DNA of 64,000 bases from Yamadazyma tenuis (Eukaryota > Ascomycota > Pichiomycetes > Serinales > Debaryomycetaceae): the NCBI RefSeq assembly GCF_029203305.1, contig NC_089462.1:1426001-1490000 (forward strand). Reading direction: 5' to 3'. A program made the translations under genes and the position numbers. Positions 53,414-62,715 of this stretch are shown here, one piece after another. How positions within the stretch are numbered: the stretch's first letter is position 1; every line of letters starts with the position of its first letter. Under the pieces are notes generated by a model that was not told the origin of the DNA, searched no databases, and was given only the letters and a program-made list of their open reading frames with translations.

Positions 53414-53533
53414 ATGATTACAGATGGTCAATTGAACACAATCGTTCTCTCGTTTGGCATCGTCTCGATGGTAGGAATCTTGATATATCACTTCATCTCC
53501 ACTAACACTAAGGAAAACGTCAAGGAAGCTTAG
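53414..53533 (+). CDS. OST4: oligosaccharyltransferase subunit Ost4
   Basis: 39-residue membrane protein (S. cerevisiae Ost4 is 36) that links Stt3 to Ost3/Ost6 in the ER N-glycosylation complex. The product starts MITDGQLNTIVLSFGI and is one TM helix with a short polar tail. It follows the Ost4 pattern MI-D-QLN, FGIV and IYH closely. The open frame continues upstream to an ATG at 53333, but homology begins at 53414. It shares a 79-bp divergent promoter with the gene at 53128. Too short for most gene callers. Confidence 0.93.
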   Translation: MITDGQLNTIVLSFGIVSMVGILIYHFISTNTKENVKEA

Positions 53534-53869
53534 GATGATCAAATGGATTGCGAACACGTCAGCGGGTTAATAGTATAATACAAGCAATGCTCATACAAAC
53601 AATACGTAGGGCCTGAGAAGTGGGAGCCGAGCAAAATTGGACACTTATTGCTGGAAGAATCCAGGATGAGTTCTTTCAAGTTAACTTCTAGGTTCTTGAT
53701 GTCCCCCGTAAACTTATAGATAGGGTTACTGGCGTACGGGAAGAAGAACGAAAATACTAGTTGGTGCGTGCGCCGCCGCCCAAATCTGATACAAATCTGT
53801 TGTTTCCGCGACTGCAAAATCTACTAGGTAATCCACAGAGAGAATTTTCTACAATATATACATCGCAAA
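53534..53869. other. intergenic between OST4 and locus A
   Basis: 336 bp. A 92-codon minus-strand frame (53539-53817) has no ATG at all and no intron signals that would supply one. The rest looks like the promoter of locus A. No gene called. Confidence 0.5.
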
Positions 53870-54663
53870 ATGGATGGAAACTTTTCAAAAGCCCACTTAA
53901 GCGGATTGATCTACGGAATCATGACCACTGCAGTTTGTACTTTAACTAGCTATTATTCACTCGCTCGTGACAGCGCCTTTCTTCAAGTATTAAATGTTAT
54001 TTGTCGTTCTGGAAAGGTCAGTACACAAAACCACCAAGTTTTGCAACATCGATGTTGGATGACTTCTACAAAAATGCTGCTGCTAATATATCTACCCTAA
54101 TTATGAATGCGGCTTCACGAATGCCGGTGTCTCTTCAAACTGACAAGATGGTGGATTTGGTTGAGCCTTTTAAGCTTGGTACACTCCAAACTATTTTCAA
54201 GTCCCAGGAGATGGTCATCTTCTCAGTTATTATATTGATGCTTACGGCTACTCTTTTGATGTACAAGATATAGTGTTTAGTTGATATTATTTTTGGGAAC
54301 AGTGCTGTAATCGAAACAGAGGCGGTCAAAGTCATAAAGGACATACGGGTAGTATTCTGGATTTTGTACATCGTCTGTAACTTGGTGTGCATGGCTATCT
54401 CTTTGAAGGTGGCAAATTATATCCAAATATTCAAAATCCCGATAGATTTCACGGTTGCTCGTTGGGTTAAAGACTGCCCCATCCGCAATACAGAAAAATG
54501 GGAACCTCCTTACGTGGCCACTCTCTTCGATCGCCGGTCGCTCAATGGCACTTGTGACATTAACGCCGATGCAGACTTTCTTGGATACATGGCTGATGGA
54601 TACAAGGGAATTCTAAGCCCCGACTTATTCTTTTTAATCAAAAAAACGTATACCCTGACATAG
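53870..54663 (+). pseudogene. locus A: broken multi-TM membrane protein gene, novel family
   Basis: Unrecognised family. Three open segments read in order. The first is from ATG 53870, with a TM near the start (SGLIYGIMTTAVCTLTSYY). A frame change between 53971 and 54100 gives the second, with an N-glycosylation site (NIS) and a TM (MVIFSVIILMLTATLLM). An in-frame TAG at 54271-54273 separates the third, same frame, with a TM and the motif CPIRN-x4-EPPYVA. Each segment is homologous, in order, to locus B at 61983-62715, which shows that the segments were once one gene. I infer a decayed gene with three TMs. Splicing does not explain the breaks, because no GTATGT/CTAAC pairs fit. Readthrough or recoding cannot be excluded. 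Confidence 0.6.
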
Positions 54664-54683
54664 ATACAATAATAGACCTCGGA

Positions 54684-55037
54684 ATGAAAAGTCAATTAAG
54701 TATTCTCACCAATGCCATCATCTTGTATTTTGGGTTTATTTGTGGGATATACTTGTACAGTTTGGCGGTCGTAGCCTTTATACAAGAGGTAGCTACCACC
54801 AGAAATATTGAAATCAGAGACTCGCTTCTGACCCCTAAACCCACCAGTCCAGACCCAAGTCCAGATGCAATTCCAGAGTTCAAACCTCAGGGAGGTACCA
54901 GTACTGACATTGGAATTGCAGATTCAACAACTGGAGTGGCTCATGCTGGATCAGGTGAAGGAAAAGAAGTGACAGATGCCTCGGCCATAAGTGGTGAATC
55001 TCCTCGTGTCAGCCCACCTGGGGGTATCGAAGAATAA
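54684..55037 (+). CDS. locus A: small single-TM protein with Ser/Thr/Pro tail
   Basis: 117 residues from ATG 54684, only 20 bp after the stop of the preceding segment. The TM (AIILYFGFICGIYLYSLAVVAF) is followed by a long acidic, Pro/Ser/Thr/Gly-rich tail. The TM aligns with that of the 65-aa frame in locus B (ITAIVYSGIIGGVYLFWS). The similarity extends upstream of the ATG: NVYPDIDT here and NIHPDMDT in locus B, with Ile codon ATA here where locus B has its ATG. So this may be the C-terminal part of the same ancestral gene rather than a separate one. Unrecognised family. Confidence 0.5.
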   Translation: MKSQLSILTNAIILYFGFICGIYLYSLAVVAFIQEVATTRNIEIRDSLLTPKPTSPDPSPDAIPEFKPQGGTSTDIGIADSTTGVAHAGSGEGKEVTDASAISGESPRVSPPGGIEE

Positions 55038-55692
55038 CCGCTTTATGGTATATGTCACTTTATATAGGTCCAAACATAACCAAGGTTACAGTAGGCTGAG
55101 TAAATATTCAATAACATTACTCGGTTATAGTTGATAGTTAGATATAACAGGTTATATACTAATATTTGAGTTTGAAGTGTACGAAACAGATGCAGCGGAC
55201 CAAAATTTGACATATATTTTCATCAGAAATTTAATCAACAGAACCTTATCAGACGCCGCATTTGGAAACCGCCACATCAAATCGGATCCTGTTTTTCGCA
55301 ACCACTAATATCACAACTGCTAGTATGACCAAGATGAACCTCGACACCAAAATTCGTGAGGCAATGGTAACCTGGTAATATTTTGGTACCTTCAAGAATC
55401 CCAGTATAGCCTTGACTTAATATATTTCTTGTAAAGCGTGAAATTGAAACCTTAATGCCGTAGCACTGGAGATACGTTAAGATATCATTCGCTAGTTTTC
55501 AAATAAAAGATATATCACTCCTTTAGCTATTCTTCATATGCTCTAGTAAGGTAGACCAAGTAAAATCTAGGTAGAATCAGTCCTATTACAGCATCGGGTT
55601 CACATATTCAGAAGACGACTTCGGTGAGTTTCGATATCAATTCACACAGGCTTGCTAGGGGAGACAGCAACTCGCTATTGATAGAATAACAC
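55038..55692. other. intergenic between locus A and 286-aa gene
   Basis: 655 bp, AT-rich, convergent 3' flanks. No gene seen. Confidence 0.5.
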
Positions 55693-56553
55693 TTACTCAC
55701 CTCGAAGAATTTTTTTTAAGGCCAGGTGCTTGTCACGACGTAGTCTCAGCTGCATGCACCGATAGCTGCCACGCCTGATTACCACTTGCAACTGCTTTTT
55801 AGTAAACGGGTATACGTCCCTAAAAAACTCGTAAAGAATCGATAAAGCCCGGTCTCTCTGGGACTCGTCTGTGTGTTTCACCCATGTGTCGTATCCCAAT
55901 CGAAAGTCACAGTGCTTGGTGAACACGTCGAGGATCTGATGCTGGACGGTTTTGGTTAAATTGATATCATACTCCAGGAGGTTGAGAATACGTGAAAGCT
56001 GGAATAAGCTGATTCTAGACAAATAGGTAACTTCAGGTTTTTCTTCAGCTCCCCCATGGACAGCTAGCTTGTTCTTGTACTCTAGTCTGGTAGGTTTCCT
56101 TTTGTATTTGGTATCAGAAACAAGATCCTCAAATTTTGTGATAGAAGACCGTACAATCGCAATGAGCTTTAACCTGTCGTAAGAGAACGAAACAACCAAC
56201 TTGCAGCTCTCTGGACATTCGTGGGACTCGGATTCAGACTGGCTCAGGTCAAACAACAGAGGAAAAGAGTCAAAAAATGATATTTTGGTGTTGGTTTCTT
56301 GTGATTCAAGGAGAGGCGCATGGGATGGGTCATACGGATCGTTCATAGGAGAGCTCAGCAACGATAAATGTTCAGACCTAGGTGATGCATCTATTTGGAT
56401 TGACCTGTTGGAAGTGATGGATACCAGACGTGACACCTGGAGTCCCAGACACTCAAGAGGTACAAGTGTTTCGATCGGGTCAAAACTATGAATAGGATGA
56501 ATCTTGGACAAGTGGGTGGACGAATAAATAAGTTTGGGGTCTATATAGCTCAT
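55693..56553 (-). CDS. unrecognised 286-aa protein
   Basis: I do not recognise this protein. The N-terminal half (1-150) is Ser/Pro/Leu-rich with IHPIHSFDPIETLVPLECLG and probably partly disordered. The C-terminal half (about 165-286) is helical and basic: LFQLSRILNLLEYDINLTKT, DVFTKHCDFRLGYDTW, and an Arg-rich end with YPFTKKQLQVVIRRGSYR. No signal peptide, membrane segment, zinc cluster or homeodomain is visible. The basic C-terminus could bind nucleic acid. The ATG at 56553 is the first in frame. It lies between the two inverted membrane-protein loci. Confidence 0.6.
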   Translation of the reverse strand: MSYIDPKLIYSSTHLSKIHPIHSFDPIETLVPLECLGLQVSRLVSITSNRSIQIDASPRSEHLSLLSSPMNDPYDPSHAPLLESQETNTKISFFDSFPLLFDLSQSESESHECPESCKLVVSFSYDRLKLIAIVRSSITKFEDLVSDTKYKRKPTRLEYKNKLAVHGGAEEKPEVTYLSRISLFQLSRILNLLEYDINLTKTVQHQILDVFTKHCDFRLGYDTWVKHTDESQRDRALSILYEFFRDVYPFTKKQLQVVIRRGSYRCMQLRLRRDKHLALKKILRGE

Positions 56554-57548
56554 TGATGGAAGAAGTCACCAGATCATAATTGGAGGAATGTCTCCGTATT
56601 TATAGACCAGGGTGAAGCCTGTGGGGCACCTGTGTCTGGAAGGAACACTGTGCCGATGTACGTCTACAAACAAGAACAGACACAAGACCTAGGAAAGCTG
56701 CGGACAAATCCCATGGAAGATCCTATGTACGGCTTTTGCGTAACCATTGCAGACGCAGATTCCAGATGCATACCATTTACGAAGGAGGCCGACCGGTGTG
56801 ATGTGAGCGACTGCAATACGCGCCTCGAATTGTCATCAAAGCATAATTGGAAGCCAAAAGAAAGGCTATTGGTAAGAATCGTCCAATTGCTAGGCAGTCG
56901 TATTTATTTTTAGTTGTGTTAGCTAGGTCGATGTAGACACATACCGTTTAAGTAATATCAAAAATAAGGGTGTGTTGCTGTGGCTTAAGCACCGGTCTTC
57001 AAGATATTCGGGCTTAGGGGGTTGCCAAATTCAAATACGAGCGGATGATATTAGCCCCTCACCTATCCCTAATGGCTTGAGAACTTTGACTGACAGTTCT
57101 GGTATATGGACTGTCAGTAAAACGGTAGATGAGCGCATATGCGAATGGTCAGCGCACATCCCACCTCAGGTATAACTTTTACCAACGTGACAATTGACAA
57201 TTTCCACGCCACCAAATTTAACAGCAAGAATAAAACTGTGGAGCCAAGCCTCAGTTCATGGTCCAGGCTAGTGGTATTCCAGGAAGGCCAAGCAAGACGT
57301 GACCCAAACACCCACTGACCTCTGTTGCCCTTCTTCCATCTCCTCAACCCCTCGCCATCCACTTGTCTTCGCAACGACTTCGACTTCGACTTCCAGTGGT
57401 GACGCCATCTGCCTCAAGTGGACCTCAGCTCCAGATCCAGGGCGTGCCCCACAGTGTACGAGTCACGTGAGTTTAAGTAATCGCGCCCTCGCACTAATAT
57501 AAACACCCTCAACCACCTCTGCTCATAAACCCTATAATTACTACACCC
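56554..57548. other. intergenic, divergent promoter of 286-aa and bZIP genes
   Basis: 995 bp. An 85-codon frame from ATG 56656 has no recognisable features. A Cbf1-type box lies at 57463. Nothing else supported. Confidence 0.5.
57463..57470. promoter_or_regulatory. TCACGTGA (Cbf1-type) box upstream of bZIP gene
   Basis: Palindromic TCACGTGA, 79 bp upstream of the start of the Met4-like bZIP gene. In yeasts Cbf1 binds RTCACRTG and recruits Met4/Met28 to sulfur genes, so autoregulation is plausible but inferred. Confidence 0.6.
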
Positions 57549-58535
57549 ATGGCCGACGACCAAGACAAGACCAACAAGGCAATCTTGGATCAACTTGTGT
57601 ACATCGACAACTTCATCGGTGAGGATCACGAGCTTAACTTCGACCTCTCAGCGTTTGCGGACGACTCATTTATCTTTGCAGACGAGGAGAAGCCTCCGAA
57701 CGATAAGATCAACGAAATGCTCCGCAACAAAGAAGGCCTCCATGCTCTTTCTCACGGCAGTGCCAGTGGTGAAGCGGCGGGTCACGGAGACCTTGGTGGC
57801 CTTGAGTTGAACAATCTCCCGCGGTTCCCAGTGCCTCCTGGTGCCAAAAGCTCCTTGGAGCAGGCGGGTTTAAACCAAAGCCAAATCGATTTATTATCGG
57901 CCTTAATCGCCCAGTACCAGCTGGTGCAGCAGGCGCCACTGTTGGACTCGGTGGACCCAGTGGACCCACAAATGGTGGGGATGTCGGCTCAACCACCACG
58001 CCCACGGCATAATCACAGACACAGCCAGTCGCACACGCTGCGGCTACCACTTCTTCGCACCACTTCGCACGGGCCTGGTAGTGCCAGTGGGTCGAGCTCC
58101 GCAGGCGGTGGACTTGGGCTCAGCGGTGACACGGCTGCTCCTGAGACGTTTGTACCATTTTTCCTGACATCGCCATCGCTAGCTACCGGCAGCTTTGGTG
58201 ACAGTGCTGGTACCGGCACACACGACGACGGCTCAGGCTCGGAGTCCCCCGCGTCGCTGTCTACGTCCAAGTCTATCGATAACGATATAGACAAGCGTCG
58301 CCGCAACACGGCGGCGTCCGCGCGGTTCCGCATCAAGAAAAAACTAAAGGAGAAGCAGATGGAGGATAAGATCTCCAATCTTCAAGACGTGATACGAGGG
58401 TTTGAAGGCAAGATCCAGACGCTAGAGTTGGAGAATCGGTTGCTCAAAAACTTGATTATTGAGAAGGGAAGTGAGAAGAGCGACAATGAGTTGCGGATGC
58501 TCCGGGAAAAGATATATAGGGAGGAGCAAAAGTAG
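57549..58535 (+). CDS. MET4: bZIP transcription factor, Met4/Cys3-like
   Basis: 328 residues. An acidic/aromatic activation-type N-terminus (LNFDLSAFADDSFIFADEE, about 29-48) is followed by a low-complexity middle with His and Gly/Ser runs. A bZIP domain sits at about 254-320: basic region KRRRNTAASARFRIKKKLKE and a leucine zipper in IQTLELENRLLKNLI. The RRNTAASARFRIKKK basic region is that of the Cys3/Met4/Met28 sulfur regulators rather than Gcn4 or Yap. The protein is much smaller than S. cerevisiae Met4 and close in plan to the CUG-clade Met4 and Neurospora Cys-3. A Cbf1-type box lies upstream. Met28-type identity is the main alternative. Confidence 0.72.
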   Translation: MADDQDKTNKAILDQLVYIDNFIGEDHELNFDLSAFADDSFIFADEEKPPNDKINEMLRNKEGLHALSHGSASGEAAGHGDLGGLELNNLPRFPVPPGAKSSLEQAGLNQSQIDLLSALIAQYQLVQQAPLLDSVDPVDPQMVGMSAQPPRPRHNHRHSQSHTLRLPLLRTTSHGPGSASGSSSAGGGLGLSGDTAAPETFVPFFLTSPSLATGSFGDSAGTGTHDDGSGSESPASLSTSKSIDNDIDKRRRNTAASARFRIKKKLKEKQMEDKISNLQDVIRGFEGKIQTLELENRLLKNLIIEKGSEKSDNELRMLREKIYREEQK

Positions 58536-58666
58536 GTAGTAATGCATAACGAACACAGATAATTGTAGCGGCACGGCGGCTTACTGTGCGGCACGATGGC
58601 ACCACCATTGCCCCTCGTCATTGTGGCATAAGCGATAGTACATGTTCGCAGAGGTGTAGGGGCAGT

Positions 58667-58714
58667 GGGTGTATGGGTCAGATTTTCTGTGGGTGTATGG
58701 GTCAGACCTCCAAT
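58667..58714. repeat. 2 x 24-bp units with Rap1-like core (second locus)
   Basis: Two adjacent 24-bp units, both beginning GGGTGTATGGGTCAGA, then diverging. A shortened unit precedes (58652-58666). Matches the units at 16622-16669, and similarity continues past the repeats (ATCGCCA follows at both loci). Located between the convergent ends of the bZIP and RGS genes. Confidence 0.8.
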
Positions 58715-58821
58715 CGCCATCACCTTTGCCGATTCCTCGCTCTTTGGACTGCTGGTGCAGATCTCGCTCTAATTAAACGTCAAATCTATATTGTCTATAA
58801 TACATCATACTCATAAATCGT

Positions 58822-59616
58822 TCATTCGTTAGAATTGCGCCGGAACTTAAACTTCTTCATCTTGAACAAGCTCTGCGACTGACTGGCAGCTTTTTTCTTA
58901 ACTTCCACATCTGACAGTGGCAGTGGTAACTTCACAATATTGCTCTTGATACCTATGTGGGTGCCATTATTGATGGGCAGCTTGGGGTACTCGGGCGTGA
59001 GAGAGGGCCGCCGAGAGCCGGACCGTGGGGTGGTGCCCATCGCTGCCAGCGTCGAGTTGCTACGACTGACGTGGACGGTTCCGGACGCGAGATGGGACGA
59101 TGACAGTCCGCGCCGGCTGCTGTGGCTCACTTCCACCACGCTGTTACGCCGGCTGCCGGATGACGCTGCCAGCGACAGGTTCCGCCGCCCGCCATTTGGT
59201 ACTGGGATCGGTAAGCTTTGGCCCTGATGGTTGGCAAAACTGCTCATGTTTTGTTTCTTGGTGAGGTTGATAAATTGGTTGTAGCTGTCCAATAGAAGTT
59301 CGTAAATGATCTTGTAACTCTTCTTGACAACGTCACCGTTAGGGATTTTCACGAGTAAATTGTGTTTATACTGGTACGGAAGGTTGATTTCTTTGGGAGA
59401 ATCGTCCAAGAGGTAAAGCTTGATAATGTCATTCCATTTGGGAAGTTTGTCTTTCTCTTTGAGTCGATTATATTTGTTGACGTCCATGATGAATTCGTAA
59501 TTTTCTAAGCAATGAATTGATGAAAGGTACCGTATGAAGTTTTGCTTTGTGTAGGGAGTCTTGGCAGGTTCTGCCGGTTTGGACTCTAAAAGAGTCTGCA
59601 AAGACGGAACTAGCAT
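58822..59616 (-). CDS. RGS2: RGS-domain protein, Rgs2-like
   Basis: Regulator of G-protein signalling. 264 residues from ATG 59616 (MLVPSLQTLLESKP); the frame upstream begins at TTG. The RGS fold is at the N-terminus (about 5-125): YTKQNFIRYLSSIHCLENYEF, DDSPKEINLPYQYKHNL and a final helix with YELLLDSYNQFINL. This compact N-terminal RGS resembles S. cerevisiae Rgs2, the GTPase activator for Gpa2 in glucose-cAMP signalling, rather than Sst2 (DEP domains) or Rax1 (TMs). The C-terminal half is disordered, Ser/Arg-rich with many potential basophilic phosphorylation sites. Confidence 0.78.
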   Translation of the reverse strand: MLVPSLQTLLESKPAEPAKTPYTKQNFIRYLSSIHCLENYEFIMDVNKYNRLKEKDKLPKWNDIIKLYLLDDSPKEINLPYQYKHNLLVKIPNGDVVKKSYKIIYELLLDSYNQFINLTKKQNMSSFANHQGQSLPIPVPNGGRRNLSLAASSGSRRNSVVEVSHSSRRGLSSSHLASGTVHVSRSNSTLAAMGTTPRSGSRRPSLTPEYPKLPINNGTHIGIKSNIVKLPLPLSDVEVKKKAASQSQSLFKMKKFKFRRNSNE

Positions 59617-61237
59617 GAACGTTTTTCTGCCTAAAATATTTAAGGAGGGAAAAGGATTATTTATAGGGAACAAAATTGCCTAAAATAAAAAATATATCCC
59701 CACCACAAATCAAAAAACTTAAAAAAAACCGTTAGGAGGAAAAATGCAGTCTCACGATTACCTCCCCGTCAAACCCGGATGTCGCATAATATCGACTCCG
59801 TCAACACCAATGGAGAGGTCGTGCCTAGTATAATTACCTTTTCCTACAGTATACGGCGTTTTTGGTTGCAAATGGCAAAGCGAGAAAATGGGAGTTTAAC
59901 CCTATTAGGCATTACATGACTCTGGAACTACATCATTTAGAAAGTACATATACGTTCATTACCACGACCTCTACACGTGAGCAACGTCAACGGTTGGTGG
60001 AAAACCCTGTGCGAGTTTCATCGTGTCTCACTCACGTACGACGTTTAACTCTGGTAGTTTGCGACATCCTGCTTTTGCGGGTGAACTTACCTTGTCGGAA
60101 CCAGCAATCCTGACAAACGTTTAACAGTTAGGTACCAGCGCTTTGTGTAAAAACGGTTTTATTTTACAGGTTGGCCTTTTGGAAGTGGAGACAGCGGCAT
60201 GTGTGGCAGGCTACGGGGACAGATTATGCACGGTGGTGCCCCCGCTCTTCATGCCTGTGCTAATCGGGAGCACAGGGTACTCTTTTACGCATATGTTGAA
60301 GGCCGCCGATCGCTATTTAAGCGTGGTTTGTTTGTCTTATCTAAGAAGCTACAGATTACCGGCTCCTCACAACCAAATATTTTTTGTAATATTTTTTCCT
60401 TCACTGCGACTAAATTACAGGTTGTCTTCCAACATGCATTTCGTTGAGATCATGAAGGCTAACAATAATATTCGCAATGGTTGGATAACAATACACACAA
60501 TTCGGCTTTCTCTGAATACTCTCGTTTTTCTCCACCATTGAAAGCATGGTCGTTACTGGTGACGTGGTGGCCTCTTCAACCATTTAATGGACGTTGTGGT
60601 TCACATGATTTTCTCCCCAATTTCTTATCTTCGGATCGGCACCAGATACCCTGCTTTAACTTTTGCAGATTACCGAATCGGCACCGTCTGTGCTAGACCT
60701 TGCATGTATCTGAAAAAGAATGATCACACTTTTCCCACACTTGATTTTTTTTCTTCACAATGATGAGCAAAGGATCCGAACCAGTACACAGTTTTGGTGC
60801 CTTTTTGCGGAGACCCATCTAGATGGTTGAGGGGATGTAGTGGCTCTTGGGACATCCACAAACTTGGCAAGGGGTAAGAAGGTGGAGAGTGGTTTGCTGG
60901 TTAGTGTATTATGATGGTTAGGGCAGGTGGATACATAGGAGCCCCGGCATTTAGTTACCACCGATATTTTGCGCCTTTCCTGCTGACGCGTGGGTATGAT
61001 GTAATGAGGAATAACATTAAGGGCACGGGCTTCGGGTGATCCTCACGGTGGCATTGCGGTGCCACTGCGGTGGCGCCACTCGTCCTACGCTCGTCCAATA
61101 TTGTCCCATTTATGGCCCCCACACGACCGAACTATCTAATCTATATTTTCTCGCTTGTGCAGAAGGAGTGCAAAGCTGGCCAAGCACGCCTACGCGGTAT
61201 ACGTCAACAAAGTGAGTTCCGAACTGCGTGCACCAAT
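59617..61237. other. gene-poor 1.6 kb interval
   Basis: Largest gene-free stretch of the window. It starts with the RGS2 promoter. Frames at 60143-60541 and 60481-60696 overlap each other and show no domains or sequence bias I trust. No LTR, tRNA or inverted repeat of note was seen. Confidence 0.5.
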
Positions 61238-61552
61238 TCAAGTTGCAATATTTTCTTGCAGCAATAAAGAGGCTACTGAAAGAATCTCCGACTTCTCGTT
61301 GAACGAGTGAGACACGTTGTAGCCGAACCAATGTTGTAGTGGAAGGAAGCAAGAATTTTCAATCCTGTTTTTGCCGATGCACTTTTCCATGGACGTCGAA
61401 TGGTAGCGAATACCGAAACCACAGTTCAAAAAAACAGAACTGTAGACATGATTAAATAAAACAAATCCGCTATCAGTACTATTTTTGCTAGTAGTATGAT
61501 TCAACAAGCAATTATGTATGACCAAAGAAAATACCAATAGCAATAACTTCAT
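61238..61552 (-). CDS. possible small secreted protein, perhaps frameshifted
   Basis: 104 residues from ATG 61552. A good signal peptide (MKLLLLVFSLVIHNC) is followed by three N-glycosylation sequons (NHT, NST, NVS) and four Cys in all. The adjacent minus frame 61110-61352, open but starting at TTG, adds a Cys-containing stretch (YCNLNWCTQFGTHF) and overlaps the end of this one. A single base change could make them one longer secreted Cys-rich protein. I do not recognise it. It may equally be chance in a gene-poor region. Confidence 0.3.
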   Translation of the reverse strand: MKLLLLVFSLVIHNCLLNHTTSKNSTDSGFVLFNHVYSSVFLNCGFGIRYHSTSMEKCIGKNRIENSCFLPLQHWFGYNVSHSFNEKSEILSVASLLLQENIAT

Positions 61553-61763
61553 TTACAACTTGGATAAATAATAATATAAGTGATCTAATTGTAGCAATAG
61601 TAATCATATCCAATCATCTACTGTAAGAGAACGAAGTATAGTCTGGTTGGAAGAATGCCTACTTTAACCCTGATCATATATAAAATATCCAGATGAATTG
61701 AAATAAAGCACAACGAAATCAGCACTGGTGGGAGGGCTACCACTAAAACGATTGTAATTCGAT

Positions 61764-61961
61764 TTATTCGTGATTTACGTCCTCAACTAAGCCAGATGTT
61801 GAAGAACTGGTGCTCTTATGGGTCCAAGCACGCGGCTTCTTCCAAACCATGTCTATTGACCAGAAAAGGTAGACCCCACCAATGATCCCACTATAGACAA
61901 TTGCAGTAATGAATACAGGGTGGTATGGACTCTCAACTGTTTGTTCTTCTCCTGTATCCAT
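61764..61961 (-). CDS. locus B: small single-TM protein
   Basis: 65 residues from ATG 61961, 21 bp past the stop of the locus B membrane gene and in the same frame as its last segment (separated by TAA, ATA, TAG). A polar start precedes a TM (VFITAIVYSGIIGGVYLFWS) and a short basic then Ser/Thr tail. It is homologous to the TM of the 117-aa frame in locus A. Unrecognised. Either an independent small protein or the last piece of the broken gene. Confidence 0.45.
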   Translation of the reverse strand: MDTGEEQTVESPYHPVFITAIVYSGIIGGVYLFWSIDMVWKKPRAWTHKSTSSSTSGLVEDVNHE

Positions 61962-61982
61962 GTCGGGGTGGATGTTCTATAT

Positions 61983-62715
61983 TTATGAAAAGCTAAATAT
62001 TTTGTGGTAAAGGGCAAAGGGTTTTGGAAACACAGATTTCAAGAAGTCTGGATCGAGGATAACTTGACATCGGCTATTTAACAACAGGAGATCAATGCGT
62101 TTGGCCAAGTAGGGAGGTTCCACATGTCCAATATTGCGAATGGTGCACTCTTCGGCCCAATTGTACACTGTTTCAGCCATTGAGGTTTTGAGGATTGACA
62201 AATGATTTGCCAAAACAAAGTTGCTAACTATGCCGAACGAAATGGAGGCAATTAAAAATATCCCATACGTGACCAAACTCTGGATGTTTCGACTCTACCT
62301 GTTTCTATGGAAACATCACTTTCAAAAAGAACATGAATCAAGTGCATGACAGCCTTCGCCCATGCGCAAAGACAAACCGTGAAGAACATCAAAACTGGGG
62401 TAATGATTAACCGCAGGGATATATATAATGGCCAAGGATACATTTAAAGAACTCCTTGATCTTCTTACTTAGAGGCCCAGGGGGCTAATCTGATGATGCA
62501 TCCCTGATTTGGTTGGATACACAAGTGGCATTTGTTTTGAAGGTGGTGTTGAAGAATGGTGTTTCAAGACTTGATGTGCTTGTGTTCTGAGGAAAGGAGG
62601 GCAACAAAAGGGTTTCAGAGACTGCATTGATCACATACCATGCGAACACAGACACAACCCCAAGAATGATGAAGTAAATCCACTTGCCCACACGGTCAAC
62701 TGTAGAATGTTGCAT
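61983..62715 (-). pseudogene. locus B: broken multi-TM membrane protein gene, novel family
   Basis: Diverged copy of locus A in opposite orientation. From ATG 62715 the first segment has a TM (WIYFIILGVVSVFAWYVI) and several N-glycosylation sequons. A TAG at about 62485-62487 interrupts it, but similarity to locus A continues in frame (GPLSKKIKEFF). A second frame (62443-62252) carries a TM and VSIETGRV, aligned with VIETEAV of locus A. A third frame (to 61983) carries a TM and CTIRN-x4-EPPYLA. The breaks (one stop, two frame changes) are not at the same places as in locus A, so decay after duplication is the simplest reading. Confidence 0.6.

Noticed and set aside
53539..53817. 92-codon minus-strand frame
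   Set aside because: Contains no ATG, and I found no branch-site/acceptor pair that would join it to a start. Composition is not random-looking, but evidence is insufficient.
53971..54100. Intron joining the first two segments of locus A
   Set aside because: Candidate GTATTA donor and AG acceptors would give an intron of only about 30 nt with no CTAAC branch site.
56656..56913. 85-codon frame from ATG 56656
   Set aside because: No domain, signal or homology seen; lies in the divergent promoter region of two other genes.
60143..60696. Overlapping frames in the gene-poor interval
   Set aside because: Mutually overlapping, no features, probably chance.
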